A DNA stretch of 64,000 bases from Actinostola sp. cb2023 (taxonomy: Eukaryota > Cnidaria > Anthozoa > Actiniaria > Actinostolidae), in contig JAUJYZ010001192.1 of the NCBI GenBank assembly GCA_033675265.1, positions 150,066 through 214,065 of the forward strand. The letters are read 5' to 3'. The position numbers and the translations under genes are program-made. The notes below the pieces were generated by a model. That model was given only the letters and a program-made list of their open reading frames with translations. It had not been told where the DNA came from and ran no database searches. The stretch's first letter is position 1. Each line of letters starts with the position of its first letter. This document shows, piece by piece, positions 46,408 to 55,626 of this stretch.

Positions 46408-47076
46408 TGTGAAGCTCGGCCGGTGGGAAGCGCCAATGAATGATTAGAAATCACTGCGTATCGAGTATTGTGCAACTCCCTTTATTTAATCAGTTATCAT
46501 ACGATACATTTTACGCCAGTACATTGTGTAATACTGTCTATCTTTAGAATTATTTATCTTGGCTCCTGATCCTATTCTTATCTACCTTGGAGTACGTATA
46601 CTTTGCATATCTCTCACACACCTGTGACGTCATCGATGGCGTGACCACAAATCAGATCGTTTTCTGTCACGCAGGAAAAATTGCTCTTTCAAACTCGAAT
46701 CGCGCCGTCAAAAAGCATTTTAGATAACATATTTTTCCATAGACTTGGTCTCCAGAGGTCACTTAATCTTACAAAGTTGTCAAAATTGCTTTAAAATTTG
46801 CTGAGACTTGCCCTTTAATTGTCGAAAAACAGTTTCAGGCTCATAATGAGAAATATAGATAATGTTTAAGACCTTGCCTGAAAGTATAACTGAAATCCGA
46901 AAAGAAGGAGCTGTCAAGGGTAAATTCAACTTTTCTGGATAAAGTGTATCCAGGAAAAGGTGAGCCATTGGTGTGACTGCATTTGCTCTTCCTTGTTCCC
47001 AGTCATGAACAGGTAGAATGCCACTTCTTTGCCTCCATGTCTTCATTGGTTGTTCAACAGGAATAATGTTACGAGG

Positions 47077-47997
47077 TACTATATACATATACATTATACA
47101 TTACATTACATAATACTACAATACATTATACATTATATACATGTATACGAGTTTGGGAGTTGCGAGTTGCAGTTGTGAGTTGCAGTTGCGAGTCACAAAA
47201 TTTAAAAATAATATATGCGTCCATTTTTTAGTTGACATCGAAACTTCAGCGAAACTTTCTCACGACGTAAATACGTCGGATCTCTGAGCTATTTTCCCCG
47301 TCCTGAGCCCCTCATTATTTTCATTCTTAAATAATATTAAGAAAATATATTTTTTCAATTTATAAAGCGCCTCTTAAATCCGTATAGCCCAAAGGTGCTG
47401 TTTACAATAAAAAATTATATAAACTTAAACTGTTTCTAGAGTGCAAACACTAAAACCGTGAAACAGTACAAACTATTTAGTGCTAAATAGCACCAATGGA
47501 ACAATAGAAAACAAAAGACATTGCACTATTTAGTGCTAATGAAAGTTAGCACTGTTTCATGGTTTTAGTGTTTGCACTCTATGATGTTGTAATTAATAAG
47601 TATTAAATGGGTTTTCTATCGAGTTTTTTTGTTTGAAGATTTAAGTTGTTTTTTTTAAATATTTTATAACGAGGCATTATAACGTAACTGTGACGTGACC
47701 CTAAGTTTGTTTTTTTTGTTGCGAAAGTTGAGCTCGAAATTAAATGGAATGGCAAGAAGTCAGCTAGCTCTTCAGGAAAAGGGTAGAGCTGTATACCAAG
47801 ACGAATCGATTATCTGGTATTAGAGCGGGTGGTTTCGGGAGTCTCTTGTACTATCAGCAGTAACCATTCTATGCGTGTCAAGTGTAAAATATCTCATAAA
47901 TTTTCTACATTGACTGACGAAGAAATTAAGAAATCCCCCTCCCCCGGCAAAAACCTGTAATATTATTGTAAAGTGCAAACAAATAAAGTATACTATA
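47077..47997. other. 914-bp insertion relative to the paralogue, flanked by TACTATA
   Basis: TACTATA at 47077-47083 and 47991-47997 flanks sequence that is absent at 58255-58261, where a single copy is found. On the minus strand the extra sequence begins GTATAC and ends TATATAG, so it also reads as a GT-AG intron between ...DAKAI and the V/PRNI segment. It could be an insertion with a 7-bp target duplication or a spliced intron lost from the other copy. The left part is a 'tacatta' tandem repeat. Confidence 0.7.
47437..47581. mobile_element. 141-bp TA-flanked MITE
   Basis: Element 47439-47579, tips 'gagtgcaaacactaaaacc' and 'ggttttagtgtttgcactc', TA on each side, nested in the 914-bp insertion. 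Confidence 0.85.
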
Positions 47998-48557
47998 GCT
48001 TTGGCATCTTTGGAATCAATGAAGATGTTGTCTGCATCTTCGTATGCTTGATCAACTAAATAATTTACATTTGACGATGGGCTGTTGTAGAGAAATACAT
48101 GCATTTATTCCCCTCCCATCATGATGACGTTTAGCTTGCATTGTATTCCTTTTTATAATTCTGATTATAATTATAGCATGATGACAGTGATATTGTGAAG
48201 ATAGGGCAGACATTGCTAGCACAAGTTCCTTTGCCTTTTTCATGTTAACATTACTGTCTGTTGTCTTGTATAAAGTTTCCACAGTAAGGTAAAGTTGAGG
48301 ATGACTCTCCATTCCACTATCCATCAATGCATATTCCAGAAGTGCAACCAGATTTTCATAATCTTTACATTTCTTCTTCCAGACTGTATATGCTGAATTT
48401 CTTTAAATTTAAATTATGGGAGCGGAAAAAACATGGCAACTGTTTCCCCCAAATGCCAATTCCAAGATGTGAGTGGATTGTACGTTGCATCACAGAAATC
48501 CCGTTTACATTTCTCTTCTTAAATACTTCACATGTGATTTCAGTGGAACAAATACGG

Positions 48558-49495
48558 CGATGAGCAATGACCCCGGTTCCACGAGATGCACACGGTTGAC
48601 AATGAAGATCTGGGGGAAACGCCGGCAGTATGGAAATTATACAGTTGGAGATTGATCTGGAACCAATCGATAACCTGCGCGGCCGCGGCATGTTCATGGA
48701 AAGCCTGATCGTAGGCTAACCAGGCCCGTCCACTAAACAGCCGGTACGTGCGTATTATTAGCATCTTGTACAGAAGTATATCCCTCCATCGCTGAGGGAA
48801 ATAGGTAGTCATCACCAAGGAGAATATGGAAAACGCCTCGGTCCAGCTTACAATGTCCTCCAAACGACGCTTGGGCTTCTTTGGCGCACTTGTCAATACT
48901 AACCGCCCATCCAGCATTAGTTGAGGCTCGGAATCGGTGACTTTGCAGGTAACAAATCATTGAGATCGATGAATTTCCCCGTCACGATTTGGCCAACAAG
49001 CTTCGCAGGAATAGGCGAGTAGCCCGTCCCACCACAAATGGTTGGTACAGTGTAGGCATGATGGAGGACACGCTAGGAATCGCCGAGATATTGGATGTTG
49101 ACAGTGAGCCTGTTCACATTCAACATGGCTGGCAAAGCTGTCAAAACATTAGCCATCGAAAACGTGTTCATGAACGATGACACGACCACTGGAGACTTAC
49201 CTCCGACAGCACCTAATTGACTTGGAACTGTGGAAGTCACCGCAGACAGCAACGAGTTGGCTTGAGACACGATAGATGCACTCATAGGCCATGAAGGAGG
49301 CAGCATTTGACCTTTAACAGCAAAGGCGTTGTCGACTACCCGTTGAATTGCTGCCACAATTTCTTCGGAGAGTTGAGTTCCAGACGTTGGAGGGTCGGTC
49401 GACAAGGCTCCTGCTGCCGAAGTAACTGGGACTTCACTCATCACGAAGAAAAAGAAAACCACAGCAAAGCAAAATGAACGATAGCAACGAAGCAA
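48558..49495 (-). pseudogene. Gag-like fragment of a retrotransposon
   Basis: The upstream frame (49462-49073) starts MSEVPVTSAAGALSTDPP and has LSEEIVAAIQRVVDNAFA. After a frame change it reads GTGYSPIPAKLVGQIVTGK and FIDLNDLLPAK, then in the frame 48917-48540 RLVLTSAPKKPKRRLEDIV, WTEAFSIFSLV, LLYKMLIIRTYRLFSGRAWL and AYDQAFHEHAAA. I recall this order as the first product of DIRS/LTR-like retroelements in cnidarians. It ends abruptly at about 48557, where the duplicated gene fragment begins. No reverse transcriptase follows, so it is a truncated relic. Confidence 0.55.
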
Positions 49496-49930
49496 AAGCT
49501 AATACAACGCTAAAAGCCTGAACAGCAAACTCTGCCGGTAGGCCCTAAGCCCATGTGGGGTCGCCTGAGGATCAGAGTCAGCATTAATTGGAGATACCGC
49601 TGGACCAGCTTGACTCGGTTTTAACTTAGTTTAAATTCAGCCACATTAATTGTTAAATATGACATTATTTTTTACCAATCAGAGCGTATGCATCTTATAT
49701 TCACTTGCGTAATTATACTACTGGGAATTTTCATACCTAAATCATACATTTGAAAAGTCAATAAGGAAATCTTTATTTACATGATAAAGGCTAAACTTGT
49801 TTTCCACGAATGCCGTGATTATCGTAGCAGGTGATGTTGCTTTGTTATCACACATTAAAATAATAATAATAATAAGACACTAATCTTGTGGACTTCCTGT
49901 GTACAAGTGGACGAGTGTTCCCGGGCTCTA
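49496..49930. other. Non-coding stretch
   Basis: No gene seen. Short AT repeats such as 'aataataataataag' at about 49860. Confidence 0.5.
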
Positions 49931-50171
49931 TTAATCAATCAATCAATCAATTTATTTATTCCATTTCAATTAAAATATAATAATTACAAATGATTATTAA
50001 AAGGAAAAGGAAGACTAAACAAACCCAAAAGGGCTTTTACAAGTAGTCTCCCTTATTAAATTAAAATATCACTAATAAATATAAAACGTATCAGGGATCA
50101 GTGTTTGTAAATAGGTATGGCATATATACAAATTTTGTAAATTGATAATATTTTAATTAACATTTCATATA

Positions 50172-52160
50172 TTATTTAATCAACGAGTCAGCGATTAATA
50201 ATTTTTTCATTCTGCTTTTAAACATATTTTTTGAAGCAGAGGTTCTTATTTGAACTGAAAGATTATTCCAAATTGAAGTTCCTTTTGATTTAATAAAAAA
50301 TCGACCATAGTTAGTTCTGTATCTAATCATGTGTAGGTTTTTTGATGCTCTAGTATTATGATGATATAAATTTACATTTGTTTGGAAGAAATTGCTAAAC
50401 ATAGAAGGTAAATTATTTGAATGATAATCATACATAAATAAACTTGAAACAAAGTCATTAATTTGAAAGATATTGAGTAGCTTTAGATTTTGAAATAATG
50501 GTAATGACGAAGCTCTATAATTGGCAAAATTGATGAATCTTACTGCCTTTTTTTGTAATTTAAAAATTTGTTCTAATCTAGAAGGATAATTACAACCCCA
50601 AACGAGGTTTCCATAATATAGATAAGGGTAAATCAGGGAATTATATAGCATTACCAGAGTGTTTTTGTTGACAAAATATCGAGCTTTGCATAAAATGCCT
50701 ATGCTTTTAGCAACTTTATTACTAACGTAATTTATATGATGTTTCCATGTTAAGTTTTGATCCAGTATGATACCTAAGAATTTGGTGGTTTTAACGTTTG
50801 AAACTTGATGGGATTGCAAACTAATGTTCATATTTTTACTTGTTGGTTTATGTTTTGATTTAAAAACCATATAATTTGTCTTTTTTAAGTTTAGGGTTAA
50901 CTGATTATACTCAAGCCACGTTGCAATGTTTGATAATTCATTTTTGATGAGGGATTCAAGTTCATTTAAATCCTTTCCCGAATAAAACAAGTTAGTATCA
51001 TCTGCAAAAAGAATAAATGAAGTCTTTGAGCTGCTTGTGCAAATATCGTTTATGTATAGCAGGAATAAAAGTGGACCTAGTATAGAGCCCTGAGGTACTC
51101 CGCATTTTATAGTTAATTCATCTGATGTAGTATCATTAATTTTTACTATTTGTTTTCGATTGCTTAAATAGCTTTCAAACCATTTTTGAGAATTACCTCT
51201 TATTCCATAGTGATATAATTTATTTAGTAAAATGTTATGGTTAACAGTATCAAATGCTTTTGATAGATCCAAAAAAATTCCCACTGCATATTTATTGTGT
51301 TCAATAGAATCTACGATTTTTTCTGTTAGATCAACAATTGCATGAATAGTTGATCTATTCTTTCTAAATCCATATTGATGACTGGTTAAGATGTGTAATT
51401 TGTCAATATATTTTATTAGTCTATTATACATTAATTTTTCTAGAATTTTAGAAAAACATGGTAAAACTGAAATAGGTCTGTAATTAGTTAGGTCATTAAC
51501 ATCCCCTGCTTTAAAAACAGGTGTTACAATTGCTATTTTAAGTTTGTCAGGTACAATACCAGTTGTAAATGAAAGGTTAAATATATAAGATAATACCGAG
51601 CTTATTTTTGAAGCAGCGTGTTTAATAACTTTAGGATGAATTTGATCAATACCACTACTTTTGTTTACGTTTATTTTTCCCAACTCTTTTTCTACTTCAC
51701 TTGGTGTGATTTCACTTAAAAACATGGAATTTAAGTAATCACCAGTTAAATAATTATTGTACATATCGTTACTCTTATCAAATTTTTCCGCAAGTTTAGG
51801 ACCTATGTTTACAAAAAAATCATTGAAATTGTTTGCTATGTCACTAGGGTCAGTCAGTTCTTTTTGGTCAACTACAAATTTTGACGGAAAAGAGTGCGTA
51901 TTATTTTTTCGGTTCAGCAATTCATTTAGAGTCCGCCATGTTTCTTTTGTATTACCTTGGTCACTTGTCAGTTTTTTATGAAAATACAGTTTCTTGGCGA
52001 TTCGAATTGTATGATTCAATTTATTCCGATATATTTTATATTTCGATTCATTGGTTTGCGTAGGTTTACTCAAAAATTTCTTATATAATCTGTGCTTATT
52101 CTTTATAGATTTTACGATTCCGTTAGAAATCCATGGATTATCCGACCTATTCAAATGTGC
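50172..52160 (-). CDS. Reverse transcriptase part of ORF2
   Basis: About 660 residues. Ordered motifs: NPWISNGIVKSIKNKHRLYK at the start, NYRPISVLPCFSKILEKL, YGFRKNRSTIHAI, FLDLSKAFDTVNH (catalytic Asp), [28 protein letters not shown] (catalytic DD), TLNLKKTNYMVF, and a C-terminal region with LYNSLIYPYLYYGNLVWG and HNTRASKNLHMIRY. It copies element RNA at the target nick. There is no natural ATG at the start; it should be continuous with the endonuclease upstream, from which it is separated by a one-base shift at about 52160. The sequence is otherwise intact. Confidence 0.9.
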   Translation of the reverse strand, partial: AHLNRSDNPWISNGIVKSIKNKHRLYKKFLSKPTQTNESKYKIYRNKLNHTIRIAKKLYFHKKLTSDQGNTKETWRTLNELLNRKNNTHSFPSKFVVDQKELTDPSDIANNFNDFFVNIGPKLAEKFDKSNDMYNNYLTGDYLNSMFLSEITPSEVEKELGKINVNKSSGIDQIHPKVIKHAASKISSVLSYIFNLSFTTGIVPDKLKIAIVTPVFKAGDVNDLTNYRPISVLPCFSKILEKLMYNRLIKYIDKLHILTSHQYGFRKNRSTIHAIVDLTEKIVDSIEHNKYAVGIFLDLSKAFDTVNHNILLNKLYHYGIRGNSQKWFESYLSNRKQIVKINDTTSDELTIKCGVPQGSILGPLLFLLYINDICTSSSKTSFILFADDTNLFYSGKDLNELESLIKNELSNIATWLEYNQLTLNLKKTNYMVFKSKHKPTSKNMNISLQSHQVSNVKTTKFLGIILDQNLTWKHHINYVSNKVAKSIGILCKARYFVNKNTLVMLYNSLIYPYLYYGNLVWGCNYPSRLEQIFKLQKKAVRFINFANYRASSLPLFQNLKLLNIFQINDFVSSLFMYDYHSNNLPSMFSNFFQTNVNLYHHNTRASKNLHMIRYRTNYGRFFIKSKGTSIWNNLSVQIRTSASKNMFKSRMKKLLIADSLIK

Positions 52161-53197
52161 CTTACTTTCTTTAGTGGGAAGTGTTTATCATATAAATGAG
52201 TGAAGATTTTTAGGAATTCGTTATATAGTTCATTAGGGTCATTAAACTTTTTTAAATTGTTCCAATTCACTTTATCAAGAGCTTCCGAAAAAGCTTTTAA
52301 ATTGTCTTCAGTGATTCTTCTTCGTAATGTAACGTTGTTATCATTCTTAACTTTAATTGGGTTATTGTGGTCGATCAAGAATATTGGTAAGTGATCAGAT
52401 AAGTCATTCAATAGAATTCCACTAAAATAATTAGTGGGTTTGTTAGTAAAAATATTGTCTATCAAAGTGGCTGAAGAATTTGTTATTCTTGTTGGCCTAT
52501 TTATCGTGGGTACTAACATCGAAGATATCATTTGATTAAGAAAATTACTTGAATTATTACAGTGTTTATATTTTAGTAAGTCAATATTAAAATCACCCAG
52601 AAGATAACAAATTTTGCCTTCCTTGTCAATAGCAGTTAACAGATCCGTTAATTTACTATCAAACTCATCGTATTTGTTATTTGGTGCTCTGTAGATCACT
52701 CCAGTAAGTGAATTTTTAGAGTTGGAATTAATGATTTCAATAAAAAGACATTCAGCAATACTAGAATCCATAGTTAAATCGTTTCTCAATTTAAAATCTA
52801 TATTATTTCTTACATACATACAGACACCTCCACCAAGTCTTCCATCTCTATTGACCGTAATCAGTTTATATCCTGGTATGGCATAGTATTCAGTATCATT
52901 ATTGTTAAGCCATGTTTCAGTAAGAGCTATGATTGAGAAGGGATAGTTAAGGAGATTTATGTAATCCAAAAATGAGTCAAATTTGTTTCGCAAACTGCGA
53001 ATGTTGACATGTAATAAAGACATGTTTCCTTTTGATGCTAACCTGTCAACATGATATGTAAATTCATTGCTTAAGTAATATTTGTTTGCTGAAATTTTAC
53101 AGTTGTTAAAGTAATTAGCATCCGGATCATGTTGCATAGTATTATTATTCTTGGTATCATACTGGAACAAATCAAGGATTGAATTTTCAGAAATCAT
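52151..53197 (-). CDS. Apurinic-like endonuclease part of ORF2
   Basis: About 348 residues starting MISENSILDLFQYD. Motifs of the exonuclease-endonuclease-phosphatase fold: LLHVNIRSLRNKFDSF, ALTETWLNN (catalytic Glu), GGGVCMYVRN, LLGDFNIDLLKY and LSDHLPIF (Asp-His). It nicks target DNA to prime reverse transcription. It ends KKVRHI-stop where one missing or extra base would join it to KAHLNRSDNPW of the RT. Confidence 0.9.
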   Translation of the reverse strand: MISENSILDLFQYDTKNNNTMQHDPDANYFNNCKISANKYYLSNEFTYHVDRLASKGNMSLLHVNIRSLRNKFDSFLDYINLLNYPFSIIALTETWLNNNDTEYYAIPGYKLITVNRDGRLGGGVCMYVRNNIDFKLRNDLTMDSSIAECLFIEIINSNSKNSLTGVIYRAPNNKYDEFDSKLTDLLTAIDKEGKICYLLGDFNIDLLKYKHCNNSSNFLNQMISSMLVPTINRPTRITNSSATLIDNIFTNKPTNYFSGILLNDLSDHLPIFLIDHNNPIKVKNDNNVTLRRRITEDNLKAFSEALDKVNWNNLKKFNDPNELYNEFLKIFTHLYDKHFPLKKVRHI

Positions 53198-53301
53198 TGC
53201 TAATCATATCAAAACTAGTTCAAAAATTACTATTATTGGTTAATTTAAGAAAAAAAGACTTTAAAGTTATAATTAAGTACATGTTCATTTGTACGTGCTG
53301 T

Positions 53302-54087
53302 TTAAGGACGATAAAGTTGGCCAGAAATGTATAACTTATCTTTTGATAGTACTGCCTTTTTGCCTTCTTGCTTTGCTTTCTTGAAGATAGGATAAAGTTT
53401 TTTACGTACTTCATTTATTTCTTTTGGGAACTGCTCACTTATGGCAAATGATGTTCCCTTGAGTTGATGAGCATTCTTCCTTGCCATCTCCTTGTCTTGG
53501 TACTTTAGGAATTTCGCCACGAGTGGTCGAGGTTGAGATGAACCGCGTCGGAACGCCCCCAATCTATGTGCTCTATCGATCTCAATACTGTGAGCGGAGT
53601 CTTCAATCTTTAAATAATTTTCCAAGAAATTATGGACAACCTCAATTGGATTCTCTTCTGGCTTTTCCGGAACATTAAAGAATAATAAATTGTTCCGCAT
53701 CGAGCGCGCTTTAACATCGACTATCTCAGCTTCAAGCTTTGTCTTGATCTTTAGAACATCTTCAAACTTATCCTCTATATCTTTCAGCCGATTATCAAAA
53801 TTTGTTTGGCTATGTCTCATGTCTTCCATAGATTCGTATTGGTAATCAAGCGAATGCTTGATATCTCTTATATCTGTATCCATAACGTCTAGGCGTCTTT
53901 CGATGGCGTCGAGTTTATCGAGTTTCTTGAGCTTCTCGTGAACTGATAATAGAATTTCTTTAAAATCAGAGATGTCCATCTCGGAGTCTTCATTATCAAC
54001 CTTCGCTTGCTTGGTAGCAGGCTTCATAGGTGTACTCGTTGAGGAGTTATTTAGATTTTTTGCGGAGCGTTTAGTATTTGCTGCCAT
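53302..54087 (-). CDS. ORF1 protein, L1-ORF1p-like
   Basis: 261 residues from an ATG at 54087 (MAANTKRSAKNLNNSSTSTP). A basic, Ser/Thr-rich N-terminus is followed by a long coiled coil (about residues 40-130; KLKKLDKLDAIERRLDVMDT) and an RRM-like segment (ARSMRNNLLFFNVPEKPEEN ... IEIDRAHRLGAFRRG). The C-terminal part is basic (RKKLYPIFKKAKQEGKKAVL). RNA-binding trimeric proteins of this kind form the retrotransposition particle. The frame is intact. The stop lies about 105 bases before the endonuclease frame. Confidence 0.85.
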   Translation of the reverse strand: MAANTKRSAKNLNNSSTSTPMKPATKQAKVDNEDSEMDISDFKEILLSVHEKLKKLDKLDAIERRLDVMDTDIRDIKHSLDYQYESMEDMRHSQTNFDNRLKDIEDKFEDVLKIKTKLEAEIVDVKARSMRNNLLFFNVPEKPEENPIEVVHNFLENYLKIEDSAHSIEIDRAHRLGAFRRGSSQPRPLVAKFLKYQDKEMARKNAHQLKGTSFAISEQFPKEINEVRKKLYPIFKKAKQEGKKAVLSKDKLYISGQLYRP

Positions 54088-54484
54088 ACCTGATACCTGA
54101 TACCTGAAATATCTCGGTACCTGAAATATATCGGTTCATATCTCACGATCGTGGGCTATCTAGTGAGCGATGATTTCTGTACTGCTGTACGTACTGTACG
54201 TACTGCTGCCGGACATCTAGACACAGCGTTTAATATATTGATTGTAAGCTTACTGTTTTTTTTCCTTCCAAAAAATGTATGATTTCTCCTAGTTCTTTAT
54301 ATTGGGTTATAAATATTCATTTAAGCAGTGTAGAAGTCCATTTCGTCTTGAATTTCAGATGTCCTACTCCATTTCCGATCGCAGCACTTCACTTTCTATA
54401 GAAACTGGTAGTAATAATAATAATAATAATAATAATAATTACTCTTTCATCGTTCAAAATATCCAGGTACAAAACCCTTAGTTG

Positions 54485-55561
54485 CGCAAAGTCTAACCTG
54501 AGTATCAGGTTATTTGGCGGAGGGGGAGAGAAAAAGAAAGGGGGAAGAGAAGGGGAAAAAGCCTGACATGAGCCTTCCGCCCCCTCGCAGCACGATACAT
54601 ATATCTGAAAATAACAACCAATCAGAATCACTTCCGATTTGCCAACTGTCATGTCAAGACTGTCGTGAGTCAAGGAACTTGACCTTGATGCTGTTGGAGT
54701 TTTTAAAACCGTTTCGGTACGTTCTACAAGCACCACAGGTAGCCCAAGGTATCTATGAGAGGCTTGTTATCGAGCTGTATATAAGGCTTTGTATGGGACC
54801 TTAGGCTCTGGTCGATAACTCCGTAAATAATAAAGCCAATGAACTCTAACCTTCCTGTAATGTTGTTTGTGTCGTTGTTGATCTCTGGTAGCGAACAAAC
54901 AAACAAACAACACTACAGGAAGGTTAGAGTTCATTGGCTTTATTATTTACGGAGTTATCGACCAGAGCCTAAGGTCCCATACAAAGCCTTATATACAGCT
55001 CGATAACAAGCCTCTCATAGATACCTTGGGCTACCTGTGCAAGCACCGTTTATATCTTCTTCAATTTGGTTTTTATCGTGCTACCCTCGTTAAATAAAGT
55101 CCTTACTTACTTACAAGATGAAACTAACAAACAGCTGATCAATAAGTGATCCCGAAACTAAGAACGGGTGCATAGGAGACTACAAAACCCCAAGCACGTC
55201 CGGCTTTTTGTTAGTTTGAAGACAAAGTCAGTTGTTATTTCTTCAATTCAATTCCAGGAAAGGCTTCATAGCTCCTTCAAGAGCCTAAATTATTTTCAAT
55301 CATAAATAACAGAGGAAATCGAGCTTATTCAGTTGTAGAATATGATGTATCATTTCCGGTCGGCTGGGGTCGGCTGTGACGTTTCCCTGGAGACGTTTCA
55401 AGCCTTTGTGTTTTATCCAATCATGCCAACGTCCAGAATCTAGACGGCTGACACGGGCAGATCAATGCCCTTGTGTCAGGCCTTCTTCCTCTCTCTTCTC
55501 CCCGGCCCTCTCCCCCTCCCCTTTCCTTTTTGAAGGCCTGATACTCAGGTTACGCAAAGTC
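54485..55561. mobile_element. 1,059-bp inverted-repeat element with 9-bp target duplication
   Basis: The element 54494-55552 has tips 'taacctgagtatcagg' and 'cctgatactcaggtta', exact inverses, flanked by direct 'cgcaaagtc' (54485-54493, 55553-55561). Polypurine/polypyrimidine tracts lie just inside (gagggggagag / ctctccccctc). The 9-bp duplication suggests a MULE-type non-autonomous element. No supported gene inside. Confidence 0.85.
54736..55038. repeat. Near-perfect palindrome, ~125-bp arms
   Basis: 54736-54862 and 54914-55038 are inverse copies, e.g. 'aaggttagagttcattggct' at about 54920 against 'agccaatgaactctaacctt' at about 54834. A 50-base spacer has '(aaac)n'. It is nested in the 1.06-kb element. 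Confidence 0.9.
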
Positions 55562-55626
55562 CGTTGTCATTCGATTCGAAGTTTGTCCGATTATTACGGT
55601 GGTACTCTCCATGAAAAGGATACTTG

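Larger units (their letters stand above)
41565..46818 (-). mobile_element. 5.2-kb Kolobok-type DNA transposon
   Basis: The element 41569-46814 is flanked by TTAA (41565-41568 and 46815-46818). Tips 'agggcaagtctc' and 'gagacttgccct' are exact inverses. It carries a THAP-domain transposase on the minus strand and a second gene on the plus strand. TTAA duplication, AGGG tips and a THAP transposase together identify Kolobok. The uninterrupted target is preserved in the paralogue at 58063. Stops and frameshifts in both genes show it is no longer autonomous. Confidence 0.92.
46819..48557 (-). pseudogene. Gene fragment, upstream part, copy 1
   Basis: Matches 58067-58840 over about 750 bases, interrupted by an extra 914 bases (47084-47997). 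Minus-strand frames: CSTEITCEVFKKRNVNGIS, then MESHPQLYLTVETLYKT (about 48300), NSPSSNVNYLVDQAYEDAD (about 48080), and RSGILPVHDWEQGRANAV with LFLDTLYPEKLNLPLT (about 47010-46920). Good coding character but frames shift between pieces. Not recognised; the same family appears at 57.9-58.9 kb, so it is repetitive. Confidence 0.55.
49931..54135 (-). mobile_element. Nearly complete non-LTR retrotransposon (CR1/jockey-like)
   Basis: In minus orientation: 5' region with 'ctgatacctgaaatat'-type repeats on the plus strand (54088-54135), ORF1, endonuclease, reverse transcriptase, 3' UTR and a (TTGA)n tail (plus strand 'attaatcaatcaatcaatca' at 49931). Only one frameshift separates the endonuclease and RT frames. 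The short-repeat tail without poly-A fits CR1/L2-type elements; the exact clade is not determined. The 5' boundary is approximate. Confidence 0.8.
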
